Assembly: GCF_018812025.1 (NCBI RefSeq)
Contig: NC_063054.1
Coordinates: forward strand, 9,826,582 to 9,890,581
Direction: 5' to 3'
Length of the DNA: 64,000 bases
Source of the DNA: Megalobrama amblycephala
Taxonomy: Eukaryota; Chordata; Actinopteri; Cypriniformes; Xenocyprididae
Shown: piece after piece, positions 1 through 12,360 of the stretch
How the letters are laid out: each line of letters begins with the position of its first letter
Numbering within the stretch: position 1 is the stretch's first letter
Translations under genes and position numbers: made by a program
Notes under the pieces: generated by a model
Seen by the model: the letters and a program-made list of their open reading frames with translations, nothing else
The model's database searches: none
Told to the model about the DNA's origin: nothing

Positions 1-640
1 TGAGATATAAACTTGCAATTGTGAGAAATAAAGTCAGAATTGCAAGATATAACCAATTGTGAGAAATGAAGTTAGAATTGTGAGATATAAACTTGCAATC
101 GCTAGAAATAAAGTCAGAATTGCAAGATATAACCAATTGTGAGAAATGAAGTCAGAATTGTGATATATAACCAACTGCAAGAAGTAAAGTCAGAATTGTG
201 AGATATAAACTTGCAATTGCGAGAAATAAAGTCAGAATTGCGAGAACTTGCAATTTAATCTCACAATTCTGACATTTTTCTTGCACTTGCAAGTTCATAT
301 ATGTCCTAATTCTTTTTTCTTTAAATTCTGACTTTTTTCTCACATATGCAAGTTTATATCTCGCAGTTCTTCTTTTCTCAGAATTGTGAGATATAAAGTC
401 GCAATTGCGAGTTATGAAGTCCAGTTATGAGGAAAAAAGATTGCCTTCATTTCTCAGAATTGCAAGCTTATATCTCATAATTCTGACTTTTTTACTCGCA
501 ATTGCGACTTTTTATCATGCAATTCTGAGGAAAAAAAGATGTAAACTTGCAATTGTGAGAAGAAAAGTCAATTGTGAGATAAAAATGGGAAATTCCTTTT
601 TTTATTTTTTATTCAGTGGTGGAAGCTTCCGTACTCTTTA
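1..640. repeat. Degenerate ~21-bp tandem repeat with an inverted segment
   Basis: Units of about 21 bp alternate around cores such as GTCAGAATTG and GAGATATAAACTTGCAATTG. Between about 245 and 350 the same words run in the opposite orientation, so the block is partly palindromic. The short open frames inside are by-products of the repeat. A second block of the same family lies at 63018-63345. Confidence 0.85.
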
Positions 641-877
641 GACTTAACTGATCATGTTTATACTCAATATTAATGATACCATGGAAAGACTGCTATAGTT
701 ACAATCTTTATTTTTTTTTATTTTATTGTATTATCGACTTGGTACTCTAGAACCAGTACTGTTTGTATAGTTTTATACTGATCTATGTTGGATGCAGAGG
801 AAAAGAAATAGGAAAGAAAATAGAGAGATAAAAGTTAAAAGTCTTGAGAAACAAAGAGCTTGGAGAAAATTAAAGGT

Positions 878-882
<5 letters not shown>

Positions 883-912
<30 letters not shown>
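883..912. repeat. (GA)n microsatellite
   Basis: About 15 GA dinucleotides in an otherwise unremarkable AT-rich stretch. Confidence 0.95.
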
Positions 913-915
<3 letters not shown>

Positions 916-1769
916 TTAAAGTCTGCAGTAGCAGCCTTAATTCAATAAAGCTGTGTTGTAAGAAAATGAAATGTCTTGTAGGGAGTCATTAGGCGATGTG
1001 TGGTTGCTGGCATTGACACAATGCCACAGGGAGATGCCAACCCAGTAGCAATAAAACAAGTGTGTGTCTGCGAGAGAAAGTGCGTATAAGTGGGCAAGGT
1101 AAGCAGCCCTCATGTTCTTTCTATCTCTTTCTATGATTTCAGATATGTTTTACAGTGCAGTAGTTCAAGGTTATAGAAAAACAGAATATATTTGCTTTTT
1201 ATTATTTATTAGCTTATGTATTAAATCATGTAGTCCTTAAGAGTTTTTCAAATTATTCTCTTAAAACATAAATAATATCAAATTTTGATACTTCAATTTA
1301 AATCATATATATTTTGGTTGCAAGGTGCCTACAAATAAAGTCTGCTTTTTGTTTTTGTCTATACTATAGTATATATCGGTCTTTTGATTGGTAATTAACC
1401 TAATTGTGCCTGTAGTTTATTTGCCAGTTTCTGATTTGCAAGTTAATTAGTTTATTTCCTATGGATCATTAGTTCATTTCCACAGTCTTTTACTTTTACT
1501 GTTTAGTGCCGGGAAAATAGTGACAACTTTTAATCAGTGTTTAGCTGGTGTATATATTTTTAAATTTGTATGAGAGAAATTCTCTCATACAAGAGAATAT
1601 TTATAAATATATTGAATATATTGTACTTTTTTTTAAAAAACTAAATAAATATATATAGATATAGATATACATGAAATCGGTCTCACATCTTCATTTACCC
1701 AATAATGTTATCAATGTTCTATTATAATTTAGTAGTTATAGCAGTTTCCTGAATTGTATCTCTCAATCT

Positions 1770-2180
1770 TTGACTTTGTGGTGGCTCTGGTTTTTGGGAT
1801 TCCAAGTCGTGGGGATTGCAGTTGCAACTGCATATAACAGTTCAAGCTCCTGTGCCCTCCTTCAATTAGACCTAATGTCAACAACTCCCTGTAGCTTGCT
1901 GCCAGAGTTCCCTTATTTTGAAGAGCCATGGGAGTGGGTGAGATCCAGACTTCTCTCCAAGAAACAGCGAGCTGTCCTCAGCCTGAATGAGGACTTTGGA
2001 GCCCTGCAGGGTAGAGAGCTGGAGCTCATTTCAAGACATCTCTACTTGGACAGTATAGTTGGCAGCCTTCTGACACAGATATACCCTCCCACACACTCAT
2101 ACGGTCAGTTCTTTACCGCCAAAGTTCAGTCCCTGAGGTTGGCAGTAATAATAAGCAGCATTGCAGGTGCAGCGGTCTGA
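1770..2180 (+). other. Unassigned open frame in a GC-richer island
   Basis: A 136-codon open frame with a base composition clearly less AT-rich than its flanks. The first ~25 residues are hydrophobic and the middle (around residues 50-100) reads as ordinary mixed sequence with several Leu/Glu/Arg. I do not recognise the product or any domain. A possible acceptor (CTGTAG near 1895) and possible donors (CAGGGT near 2008, CAGGTG near 2165) exist but are weak evidence. It could be a conserved non-coding element of dab1, an unrecognised exon, or chance. I do not claim it is a gene. Confidence 0.2.
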
Positions 2181-2894
2181 ACTGGGGGAAATAAATGAGT
2201 GTTTATCCTTCCCATCCTTGCCGCTGAGGGACAGCTGAAAGTTATCAGCTTTCCACCGACTGTCAGAGTTCGAGTCAGAGCATGGGTTAAAGCACTAGTT
2301 CAATTAAAAATAAAAATTCTGTCTTCATTTACTCCCCTTGTGTTGTTCCAATCCCATACGGAACACAAGATTGTTTCAACTGTTCTTGTCTATATAATTA
2401 AAGTCAGTGAAGTTTTATTCCTTCCATCGTGTGTGCGATGACCTTCGAAGAGTTGTTAATTTATCAGCTGTCATGAATTGCATGCTCCTCGTCATCAGCT
2501 GCCTAATGTATGTTTTATGCATGTGAAGGACATAGGCTACTATTCATTATGGCTCATCTCTTACTTTAGCATAATGCCACATTGTGTCAGTGTTATTGAT
2601 ATATGTTGCACTAGAAGCCCAGAGCAATTTTCCTCAGCACTCCTATTGATTAATGATTGTGCAGTTGCTTGGTGACTCGAAGGACAGCCCATAATATACC
2701 ACAGATTGGCAGTGAATTCCATTGGAGGGGTGCGGAGCATCTCATACATATTTGGTTGTCTATACACACAGTTTAGTAGCCAAAGACATACTTGAGGCAT
2801 CATTTGGGGGTTGAACTTCAGTGCTCAAACCTTTCTTTATGATGAGGTACGCACCCATTGGCAGGGTTTAAAGTTCTACACGTGGGCTTTTTAA

Positions 2895-3552
2895 AGGGTT
2901 AGTTCACCTAGTAAAATTCTGTCATTTATTACTCACCCTCATGCCGTTCCACACCCGTCAGACCTCCTTTAAACTTCGGAACACAAATTAAGATATTTCA
3001 CTTGAAATCCGATGGCTCTGTGAGGCCTTCATAGGGAGCAATGACATTTCCTTTCTCAAGATCCATTAATGTACTAAAAACATATTTAAATCAGTTCATG
3101 TGAGTACAGTGGTTCAATATTAATATTATAAAGCGACGAGAATATTTTTGGTGCACCAAAAAAAACAAAATAACGACTTATTTAGTGATGGCCGATTTCA
3201 AAACACTGCTTCAGGAAGCATCGGAGCATAATGAATCAGTGTATCGAATCATGATTCGGATCGCGTGTCAAACTGCCAACGGCTGAAATCACGTGACTTT
3301 GGCGCTCCGAACAGCAGATTCGACATGCTTCGACAGTCGTTATTTATTATTTTATAAAAATATTCTCGTCACTTTATAATATTAATATTGAACCACTGTA
3401 CTCACATGAACTGATTTAAATATGTTTTTAGTACATTAATGGATCTTGAGAGCGGAAGTGTCATTGCTCCCTATGCATGCCTCACGGAGCCATCGGATTT
3501 CAACTGAAATATCTTAATTTGTGTTCCGAAGATTAACGAAGGTACTAACCCT
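2895..3552. mobile_element. Foldback MITE flanked by TTAA
   Basis: TTAA lies directly outside both ends (2891-2894 and 3553-3556). The ends are inverted: AGGGTTAGT on the left and ACTAACCCT on the right. Long inverted arms (about 2985-3150 against 3350-3530) make nearly the whole element a hairpin around a unique centre. There is no coding capacity. A TTAA target is typical of piggyBac-type transposases, which is the basis for the class; the exact family is not identified. Confidence 0.8.
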
Positions 3553-3709
3553 TTAAGTTTCTCAAAGAACTTGTTTTGCCCTTTCTGAAGGGCTTCTGAA
3601 TAAGTTTTCATATCATTATCTGGCCTTCAAAATCTAAATCTAATTATAAAATTATTTTTCAATTATTTTTGTACTCCAGTTCATTTTTGAAATATAATCA
3701 TTTACACAG

Positions 3710-4160
3710 TTACTGTCATAATTTGTTTTCATGACAAATTTATTTTAACATAATTAAACATTCTAGACATTACTAACAGGTAAATATAATGAATACATAA
3801 GCTAATATTGTGCATTTATTTAGTGAAATGGTAGTTCATTTCTCTAGTGAGCTAACATGCTGTGGACACTAAATGACTTGCCTGAGGTAAATGTAATGCT
3901 ACGTGAGATATTATTCTCAAGCTGTTTTATTGATGTCTTTCCGCAGTTGAAACACCGGTTAAGAGATTACATGTAAACATATCTATACATAGAAAGTCTG
4001 TTCTTCTTCTGTGTTTTTTCCTGTTGTGGCGGTTAGCAAACAGCGTTGCATTACCGCAGTGTGGATCACCTGTGATTGACTGTATTTGTTGTCTGGCTGT
4101 ATACACGAATCATCGGTACCGTGATGGTTCGAGAAGAATACATGTACCGTTACATCCCTA
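3710..4160. repeat. Dispersed repeat, copy 1 (sibling at 20149-20575)
   Basis: Shares long, near-identical runs with 20149-20575 in the same orientation, for example CTAACATGCTGTGGACACTA. The 3' end (about 4110-4160) carries a sequence ending in TTACATCCCTAA that resembles an inverted transposon terminus. The left boundary is uncertain. Confidence 0.65.
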
Positions 4161-5837
4161 ATGAATAATATTTCTGACAAATAAAACATTTGTGTCAAAT
4201 AATGCCTTGTAAATTGTGTTGTTAAATTTATATCACTGCGTGTCTCTTCACATGTTTGTCTTAAGTAAATTACCTCAAGTTTTGGCCAGAATTGCCTAAC
4301 CCTTACACTCACCCCTCTAAACTGTCATCACATCACAACACCAATTTATTTAGTTTTACTCTCACTGCTCCAAGCGGGATTTGACTCTGCATCAATCGGC
4401 ATTGGAGGCGGGTGCGCTAACAAGGACGCTTAAATACTACTGCCTCTAGCATTGGTTTCTATTGTGCCTCTTGAGGCCATGAGAGTGAGGTTTAGCTGCA
4501 CAGGTTTAATTAGATGGACTCCGTTACATCTCACCCCCCTAAACCTCACTCAAATCAGTATCAACAAGCATTGATCAGCATCACCCGACATTGGAGCTGG
4601 GCATGCTAACAAGGACACGTCAGTCGGTCAGTTTTGGAGAATATAGTGTACATTGATCTGTTTGATGCAGACACCTTAATTGAGGTCCTTTAAATTATAA
4701 TACGCTTGTAGTTTCAAAGTAACTTCCCTAAAACATGGGTATCCCCTGTTTGCCTAATAGTTTAATTATTGACCCAACTGTTGAGCTGCAACAATGGAGA
4801 ACATGGAGGGGTATGTAGAAACAAGGTCAACACAAGATACTGCTGATACCACAACAATACAAGAGCTAAGAATGACAGAATAAGTGAGTGAGAGAAATGT
4901 CAAGTTAACGGGAGACAGACATACAAAAGGACGGATATGGGGGTCAGCGGGTTGACTGAATGATGGTGTTGCTGTGAGTAAGGCCTGCCAGTCTTTCCTT
5001 ATCATTTTTTTTTTATTATTATTAAACATGTTGCCCTTTCACCCTTCCTCTTATATATGCTATTATTAGGTAAGTTTATGTGTGCCCTGGTAAGTGTCTA
5101 TTTGCCTTTGTCTTCTGATCAAACTGTTGGCTCAGACATAATTGGGTGTGTTTGTCTTTGCTTCACTGAGCGTGAGCCAGTTAATTGGTCTATATCCTTG
5201 GAGGCTCATCGATTGGCCAGTCCAGTTATCCAGTTATAGGCTTTGTGATGAAGGTGTGGGAGGAACCATTTGATCTTTCTAAGCCGTGATTGGCCGATAG
5301 ATGTCCACTTTGATGTGAAAAAAAAAAATAAAAATCAGCTTTCATGCCTCCTATCGCCTCACACCAGACCTGGAAACAGCGCTGTAACTTAGAAACCAAC
5401 CTTTCCCCATCAGGCCTCGGGCCTGACATACCTGCAATTAAAGCCACACACATGCAGCAGACTTGACCTTCATTCTGAGCTGGAAATACGGTGGCAAATG
5501 CAGCGCATCTGGGGGTTAGGGAGTTTTTTTTTCAGAGCTCTGGTTTGATTTTAAACCCCCTGGCTTTGAACAACCCTAAAGACTCATGTAGAGAAACTCC
5601 AGCTGAAACTCAACAACTAGACCGAGATTAAAGATCTAACTGCTCAAACAGAACGCAGTATTAGAAATATGAGGATGTGGGCTGTGTTAAATACAGGTTA
5701 TTAGAATATCGCTTGGTATTTTTGTCAGCTGCAAGGTCCAGATTGTGCGGATCGTCGGAAAAGTAATGGCATTTTGAGATGATAGTGAATGGAGGGAGGA
5801 GGAGATGTGCTGCAGATATGCAAAATTCATCAAATGA

Positions 5838-6113
<276 letters not shown>

Positions 6114-6360
6114 TAATTTATTCAAAAATACATTAAAAATTGTATTCATACATACAAGGACTTGAATACACCTCGTCTGATCTCTTTATTTATTTAAAAT
6201 AGAATATTTAACCAAAACTTAGTTTCACTGCCTATTAATACTTGAAAAACTTTTGTCTGCCAAATCAAAGTCATGTGGCATGACCAATATAAAACGGGTA
6301 ATTATTTCATTGAGTGGTCCCGTGCAGAGCTTCATAACTCTGTGTCAATAAGTCTCTTAA

Positions 6361-6906
6361 AGGAATAGTAATTCTCAATTACTCACCCTCATGCCGTTCC
6401 AGTGAATTTGATTTAGGCTTTTACTCGCATATAAACATGCATTGTCGCACACATCAGTTGTGGTAAACGGAAGCTCAAGCATATTCGCTTGATGTGCGAG
6501 AACCAATGAGGTTCATTCTCGTGTTACGCAGCACATTTGATCTTCTGAAAGAGGTTTGTTCTCACGTTTGAAGCAGGTTCAGTTGAGCTTTTATGTTTGC
6601 CGATCGAAGTTTATATGTGAATAAAAGCCTAATTCTCATTACAGAAGCCGATCGTGTCTCTTCAGAAAATTTGGACTAAACCACTCAATTCATATGGATT
6701 AGTTTTACGATCTCTTTATGAACTTTTTAAAGCGTCAAAGTGTCAGTCACGTAGCTGTCAATGGAGGAAGGAACAGAAAGCTCTCACAATTCATCAAAAA
6801 GATCTTCATTTGCATTTCGAAGATAAATGAAGGTCTTACAGGTTTGGAATGACATGAGGGTGAATAATTAATGAAAGAATCTGGTCATTTTTGGTAAACT
6901 AACCCT
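6361..6906. mobile_element. MITE flanked by TTAA
   Basis: TTAA at 6357-6360 and 6907-6910. Termini are AGGAATAGT and ACTAACCCT, imperfectly inverted. Just inside the left end is the TTACTCACCCTCATGCCGTT motif, and just inside the right end is its inverted counterpart ATGAGGGTGAATAATTA. It belongs to the same broad group as 2895-3552. There is no open frame. Confidence 0.7.
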
Positions 6907-7131
6907 TTAACATATCTGATAATTTGAGCTTTTTTTTTATGACAAGGTAAGGTTAGTTCAGGTTATAAAATGTCATGTGAAAAAATGTTGAATAAGATGT
7001 CACAAAACATCCCTTTTGTGACATCCAGGGATGTCTTTACTTGGAAAGAAAGTATTCATATAACAATATTGCTATCTCTTCTTCCAGTGAGACCTGAAAC
7101 CAGACTGTCCTCCAAAAAAAAAATGACCCTA

Positions 7132-8693
7132 CAGGTGCTGGTCATATAATTAGAATATCGTGAAAAAGTTAATTTTTTTATTGTAAATTATTTAAAAAAA
7201 ATTAAACTTTCATTTATACTAGATTCCCTACATGTACTGTAAAGTAAAACATTTCAAAAGTTTTTTTTTTTTTTTTTTTTTTTTTAATTTGTTGATTAGA
7301 GTGTACAGCTCATGAAAGTCCAAAATCCAGTATCTCAAAATATTAGAATATTTACATTTGAGTTTCATTAAATGACCATCCCTACAGTATAAATTCCGGG
7401 TATCTCTTGTTCTTTGGAACCACACTAATGGGGAAGACTGCTGACTTCACTGGAAGACAATCTGACAGGAGACAATCACTGACACCCTCCACAAAGAGAG
7501 TAAGTCACAGATGGTCATTACTGAATGTGGTGGCTGTTTACAGAGTGAAAGCATATTAAATGCAAAGTTGACTGGAAGGAAGAAATTGGGTAGGCAAAGG
7601 TGCACAAGCAACAGGGATGACCACAAGCTTGAGAATACTGTCAAGTAAAGCCAATTCAAACACTTGGGAGAGCTTCACAATGAGTAGAATGAAGTCGGAG
7701 TCAGCACATCAAGAGTCACCACACTCAGACATCTTCAGGAAAAGGACTACCAAGCCACTTCTGAAACAGAAACAACGTCAGAAGCTTCTTACCTGGGCTA
7801 AGGAGAAAAAGAACTGGACAGTGAACAGTGGTCGAAAGTCCTCTTTTCAGATAAAAGTAAATTTTGCATTTCATGTTGAAATCATGGTCCCAGAGTCTGA
7901 AGGAAGACTGGAGAGGCACAGAATCCAAGCTGCTTGAAGTCTATTGTGAAGTTTCTGAAGTTAGTAATGATTTGGGGGGCCGTGACATCTGCTGGTGTTG
8001 GTCCATTGTGTTTTATCAAGTGCAAAGTCAATGCAGCCATCTTCCAGGAGATTTTGGAGCACTTTATGCTTCCATCTGCTGACAAGCTTTATGGAGATGC
8101 TGATTTCCTTTTCCAGCAGGACTTTAGCACCTGCCCACAGTGCAAAAACCACTTCCAAGTGGTTTGCTGACCATGATATTACTGTGTTTTATTGGCCAGC
8201 CAACATGCCTGACCCCTGAATCTATGGGATATTTTCAAGAGAAAGATGAGAAACAGTCGATCCAACAATATACAGATGATCTGAAGGCTCAATAGTGTCT
8301 CAGCAGTGCCACAGGCTGATCACTTCCATGCCACACTTCACTGATGCTGTAATTTGTGCTAGGAGCAAGTCATTTGCTGTAATATGTGCTGCCGACCAAG
8401 TATTGAGTGTACAAATGAACATACTTTAAAGAACTTGAACTTTTCTGTTTTGAAAATCCATTTTTTGATTGATCTTAGGAAATATTCTAATATTTTGAGA
8501 TACTGGATTTTGGACTTTCATGAGCTGTACGCTCTAATCATCAAAATTAAAAAAAAAAAAAAAAAAAAAACTTTTGAAATGTTTTACTTTACATGTAGGG
8601 AATCTAGAATACATGAAAGTTTCATTTTTAAAAATAATTTACAATAAAAAAATGAACTTTTTGATGATATTCTAATTATATGACCAGCACCTG
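7132..8693 (+). mobile_element. Tc1-like transposon, decayed, with ~220-bp inverted repeats
   Basis: Terminal CAGGTGCTGG and CCAGCACCTG are inverted, with TA outside the left end (7130-7131) and near the right end (8696-8697, two bases out of register). The inverted repeats extend about 220 bp (7132-7353 and 8473-8693). Each includes an A/T homopolymer run, about 25 T's at 7261-7285 and about 20 A's near 8551-8570. A broken transposase lies between them. The element is non-functional as it stands. Confidence 0.88.
7620..8260 (+). pseudogene. Tc1/mariner transposase remnant
   Basis: Fragments in different + frames recall Tc1-family transposases. The stretch from 7934 contains residues like WGAVTSAGVGPLCFIKCKVN and the QQD part of the DDE catalytic motif (near 8115). 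Another frame around 8155-8215 reads as the following KWF...WPANMPD segment. The frame changes and the stop codons show it is dead. The region before 7934 is too eroded to follow with confidence. Confidence 0.8.
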
Positions 8694-8744
8694 CATAGTT
8701 CGTTTTCCAAGTACCTTATTACAACCTATATTTACATTTTAAAG

Positions 8745-9078
8745 TCATGTGCCCTCTAGCTGGCGTAAAAATAATGACATTGTCGTGTTACGTCTGTCGT
8801 CATGAAATGACGTATTACTGTCGTTATCAATCAAAATGCGTGTTCATTTAAATGCAATGTGTGGACTTTTTACATCATTTGTCCTATTTCCATTTAGCAA
8901 AACTCATTTTTTTTATTAACGACTACACCCACCCCTAAACCTACCCTTAGTGATTTATAGTGCATATACACTTTATGAACACATGGGTTCTCTGGGATCA
9001 AACCCACAATCGTATGATCACATGATCGCATATTGTTATATATAGCAATGCTCTGCCAATTGAGCTACGTGAAACCCG
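8745..9078 (-). mobile_element. tRNA-derived SINE
   Basis: On the minus strand, a head near 9070-8970 carries an A-box-like TAGCTCAATTGG and a B-box-like GGTTTGATCCC with tRNA-like spacing. A tRNA-unrelated body runs towards 8745. Such tRNA-type SINEs are common in cyprinids. The middle of the tRNA-like part is expanded, so it is not a functional tRNA. The 3' end is uncertain. Confidence 0.65.
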
Positions 9079-12000
9079 AAATATGACGCAGATAAAAGGG
9101 AACAATGCATTAAAATGAAAGTGTCCTGTTGTTGATAGGGGCGCAACTTTAGTAAATGCTCCTATGGGTCCTATTTCAGGGAAGTGACAAATGACCTATA
9201 TAGACGTATTGGTTGGAGAACATGTTGCCCGAAACCTATAATTAACTTTATTTTAAAACAATAGGACAAAATGCCTTTGGCAGTACTCATTTAAATAGCC
9301 AGATAAAGGTGTAACTTCAGTAGCTTGAATGAATAAACCACATCCATCAGATTGGGTAATGAGCCGTGTGAACAGCAGGGGTCACACTACTGTGTGTATA
9401 TGAGTTGCTCTGTTTGTGTATGGACCTCTGATACACATCGTCTTCAGTGTATTTTTATTGTACATTCACCATAAATCGCACCCTTTTCACCAGCGTTTAG
9501 ATTGGTTTCTTGGTGTGTTTGAGAGAAAGGGTCATTTTGCCATCCGATTTGCATGTTGGTCTGATTGGAATGTCCAGACTGTTATCGATCAGAGCTGTTT
9601 ACCTCTCACTCATCCAGACACATAATCTATACTCATATTCCCACAGTCCTCCACTCCTTAGCAAACAAATGAGTCCCACGGTGTCATTTTTAATCTCTTA
9701 TTCCTCTCTCACTATCTTTATGTCTCTCTGTTCATCATGCTGCTGGTGAGGAGAGTTTCAACAACAGTTTGACTTGAGTCATTTCATATAATCCCCATCC
9801 TCCCTTGATAATCAGCCCACACACCGCTATAAAAACTTTCTTAGCATCGTCTGTCCAGCTTCTCCTCTGCTCTAGACTTCCCCTGGACTGCACAAAGACA
9901 TCTTTTCTTCACTCCAGCAGCACTTAAATGCACACACTCCCACTTCTGAGTTGTAAATGTCAGAGCTTGTGCTCTTTTCACCATGATCTCCCAGCTACTG
10001 GCATTAGAACGACTCATTCATCATCCCGCCAGCACATATGGATAAGCATAATGGTGCGCTAACATACATCATACGACTGACGGATGCTGCTCCCTGCGCA
10101 CTCGGAATGAAGATCAAGAAACGGGCTCATCTGATTGGCGAGGACGGAATACGGTCCTGGAAGGCTCCAGGGCTCCAGCTGCTTGGAGGATCGCCCACAC
10201 CCACCCCAAACACACACATTGGAATGGATTGGACATATGACGCAAGCTTGGTTTAAAAACCATTTTTGACTTTGCTTTAACATAATTGCAACTTTATATT
10301 TTGCAAATCTGACTTGACTAGTAGCTTATAAAAACTGAGTGTGATATCTTCTTATCACAGTGACAGATTCTGGCAAAGGCGACGTACAACCATCTGGGGT
10401 GGCACTTTTCTCTCCATACTGCTCTTAGCTTCTCTATCACTCTTTTGCAGCAGTTTAACAGAAGGATGGCACTTTCCTTTCCTCCTACCCCTCTAGTTGA
10501 AAAATAATTGTGTCCAGTGTGAATTGTGTGTGGGTGAACAGCACAGATTAATCATGTCAGTGAATTACAAAATAAAATTCATTGCTGTTTGGTTTATTCA
10601 AAGTGCAAAATATACTAATACATTCGAACATGTACTTATTCAGTCGCTTCTGTTTATTTGTAGTCACAGGAAAGTATGTTTACATCACATTTAGAAAGAA
10701 TGATAATTTTACATATTTGCCACCAAAAATACAACCTGAGGAGCTTTAGCAGTCTCTCCAGTGACAGTCTAAATACAGTTATATTTTCAGTCAGAGAAAC
10801 AGAGGAAGCTCCCGAAAAACCATATGGATATCAGACAGTCCGGTAAGAGACGAGGCTTACTGACAGATAAAATAAATACACGATTGTGATAGCCTCTGAT
10901 TTCCTCAAGCGGTCATATTTACCATGTTCTCTATGGTAATGGTTAGCATGCATAGTCTTTTTCGTTGCATATAAATATTTCTGCTTTATACGGTGATCAG
11001 AATCCACATCGGATCACAAACGCTGCTGTCTGAAAGTGAGTTTTGAGCTAAAATGATTAAAAGTTTTTAATGCTGATGTTAGCTGGTTAGGTATATGAAA
11101 TCATCCACGGCTCTGCCGTCTCCAGACTTTGTTGGTAGCCATCCGCTTTGGACCAAGGTATTCAACGGGCCAAAAAAACCTTGACCGTTGGCCCAGAGGA
11201 AGCCCAGACGAGGCTCAAACAAGCCCCGGAAGTGACTGTGGAAACGCACACCCACCTTTGGCCCAACAGTGAAAACGCCTCTATTCATGCTTGCTGATTG
11301 GTCGATCCACCAATCATCAAAAGAAGCAGTGATCCCCAGGAAAAATAAAAAGCTGATCTCCACAGTGGGCTTTTAAGGGTTAACTGTAAAAGTGGACAGT
11401 CAGTGTTTCAGACTTTGGCTGATAGCTAATTCAATTTACCTTAAATCTTCAAGAGAATATGGTGTCTCTATATTGTTCTCTCTCGTATTCTCTCTGTTAT
11501 TTCTCTTATAAATAAATTGGCTGCATTTATACTGTCAAACAATTCCAATTTTTTTCCTCTGATGTCTGGCTTTTTTTAAATTCCATTTGAACCACTTGGT
11601 TTTTAAAGGTTTTGCTGGCATGCGAGGGATACTGGCAAAATATATTAATGATATTATATGTTTTTAACTAATTCCTCATCTGCATGTAGAATGACATAGT
11701 GTGTTAATCTACAGTAAAATGCAGTGTTGCCCAATTATTTGTGCAAACCACTGGACAGCGCCAAGTGGATTCAATTATTTGCTGGAAGCGCAGGCCAGAT
11801 TTGTCCACGGTTCGATTGGGTAGTGCAGTTCTATTCACACATCACACAGATAATGCAGTATAATTTGCTATTTCATTGCTCTTTGTTCCAGAACAATGGT
11901 TTAATGAGCATGCATTACCATAAGCAATGTTTTGAAATGTGTGCATATAATTTTTTGGTTTGATGTCTAGTTTTGAATGACCATCACTACAGAAAGATGC

Positions 12001-12261
12001 TTTTTGTCAGCATAATAGTGTAGATATGGCATTCATTGTCATAGACCCTGATGCCTTCAATCACTCCACACCAGCACATATCAGAACCTCCACCCCAGAA
12101 ATGGTTGAAAACATGGAGAAAATGAATCAATTTCTTTACATAACAGCTAATGCTCCCCAAGGATTGCAGCAAGTAGCGAAAGCTGCCGTTACCCGCTCTG
12201 TTTCTGTTTTATCTTCATTTCGTCTTTTCTCATGTTTCTGTTTTCATCTTCTTGTCTGCAG

Positions 12262-12360
12262 GGAATCGCAGCCTCTGCACGGTCTAAAGGAGAACACAAA
12301 CAGAAAGTTTTTCTCACCGTGTCCTTTGGAGGGATCAAGATCTTCGATGAGAAGTCGGGG
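12262..12360 (+). CDS. dab1: dab1 exon B: PTB domain, phosphoinositide-binding segment
   Basis: 99 nt, 33 codons, phase 0 at both ends; acceptor CTGCAG, donor GGG/GTGAGT. It encodes [15 protein letters not shown] then a strand ending [11 protein letters not shown], matching mouse Dab1 residues 70-102. The Arg, His and Lys that correspond to mouse R76, H81 and K82, known to line the phosphoinositide site of the Dab1 PTB domain, are all present. Differences from mouse (such as IAAS for VVAG) lie in a loop. It follows exon A directly in frame and precedes a very long intron. Confidence 0.95.

Noticed and set aside
1875..1910. ATGTCAACA as the Dab1 start codon exon (MST...)
   Set aside because: Only the first three residues agree with mammalian Dab1; the following residues do not match and no suitable donor follows.
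4766..5453. Several 60-87-codon frames before exon A on both strands
   Set aside because: No similarity recognised, overlapping in opposite directions, and composition like the intron. Treated as chance.
8960..9078. tRNA gene on the minus strand
   Set aside because: A- and B-box words are present, but the intervening sequence is expanded and no cloverleaf is evident. A SINE head fits better.
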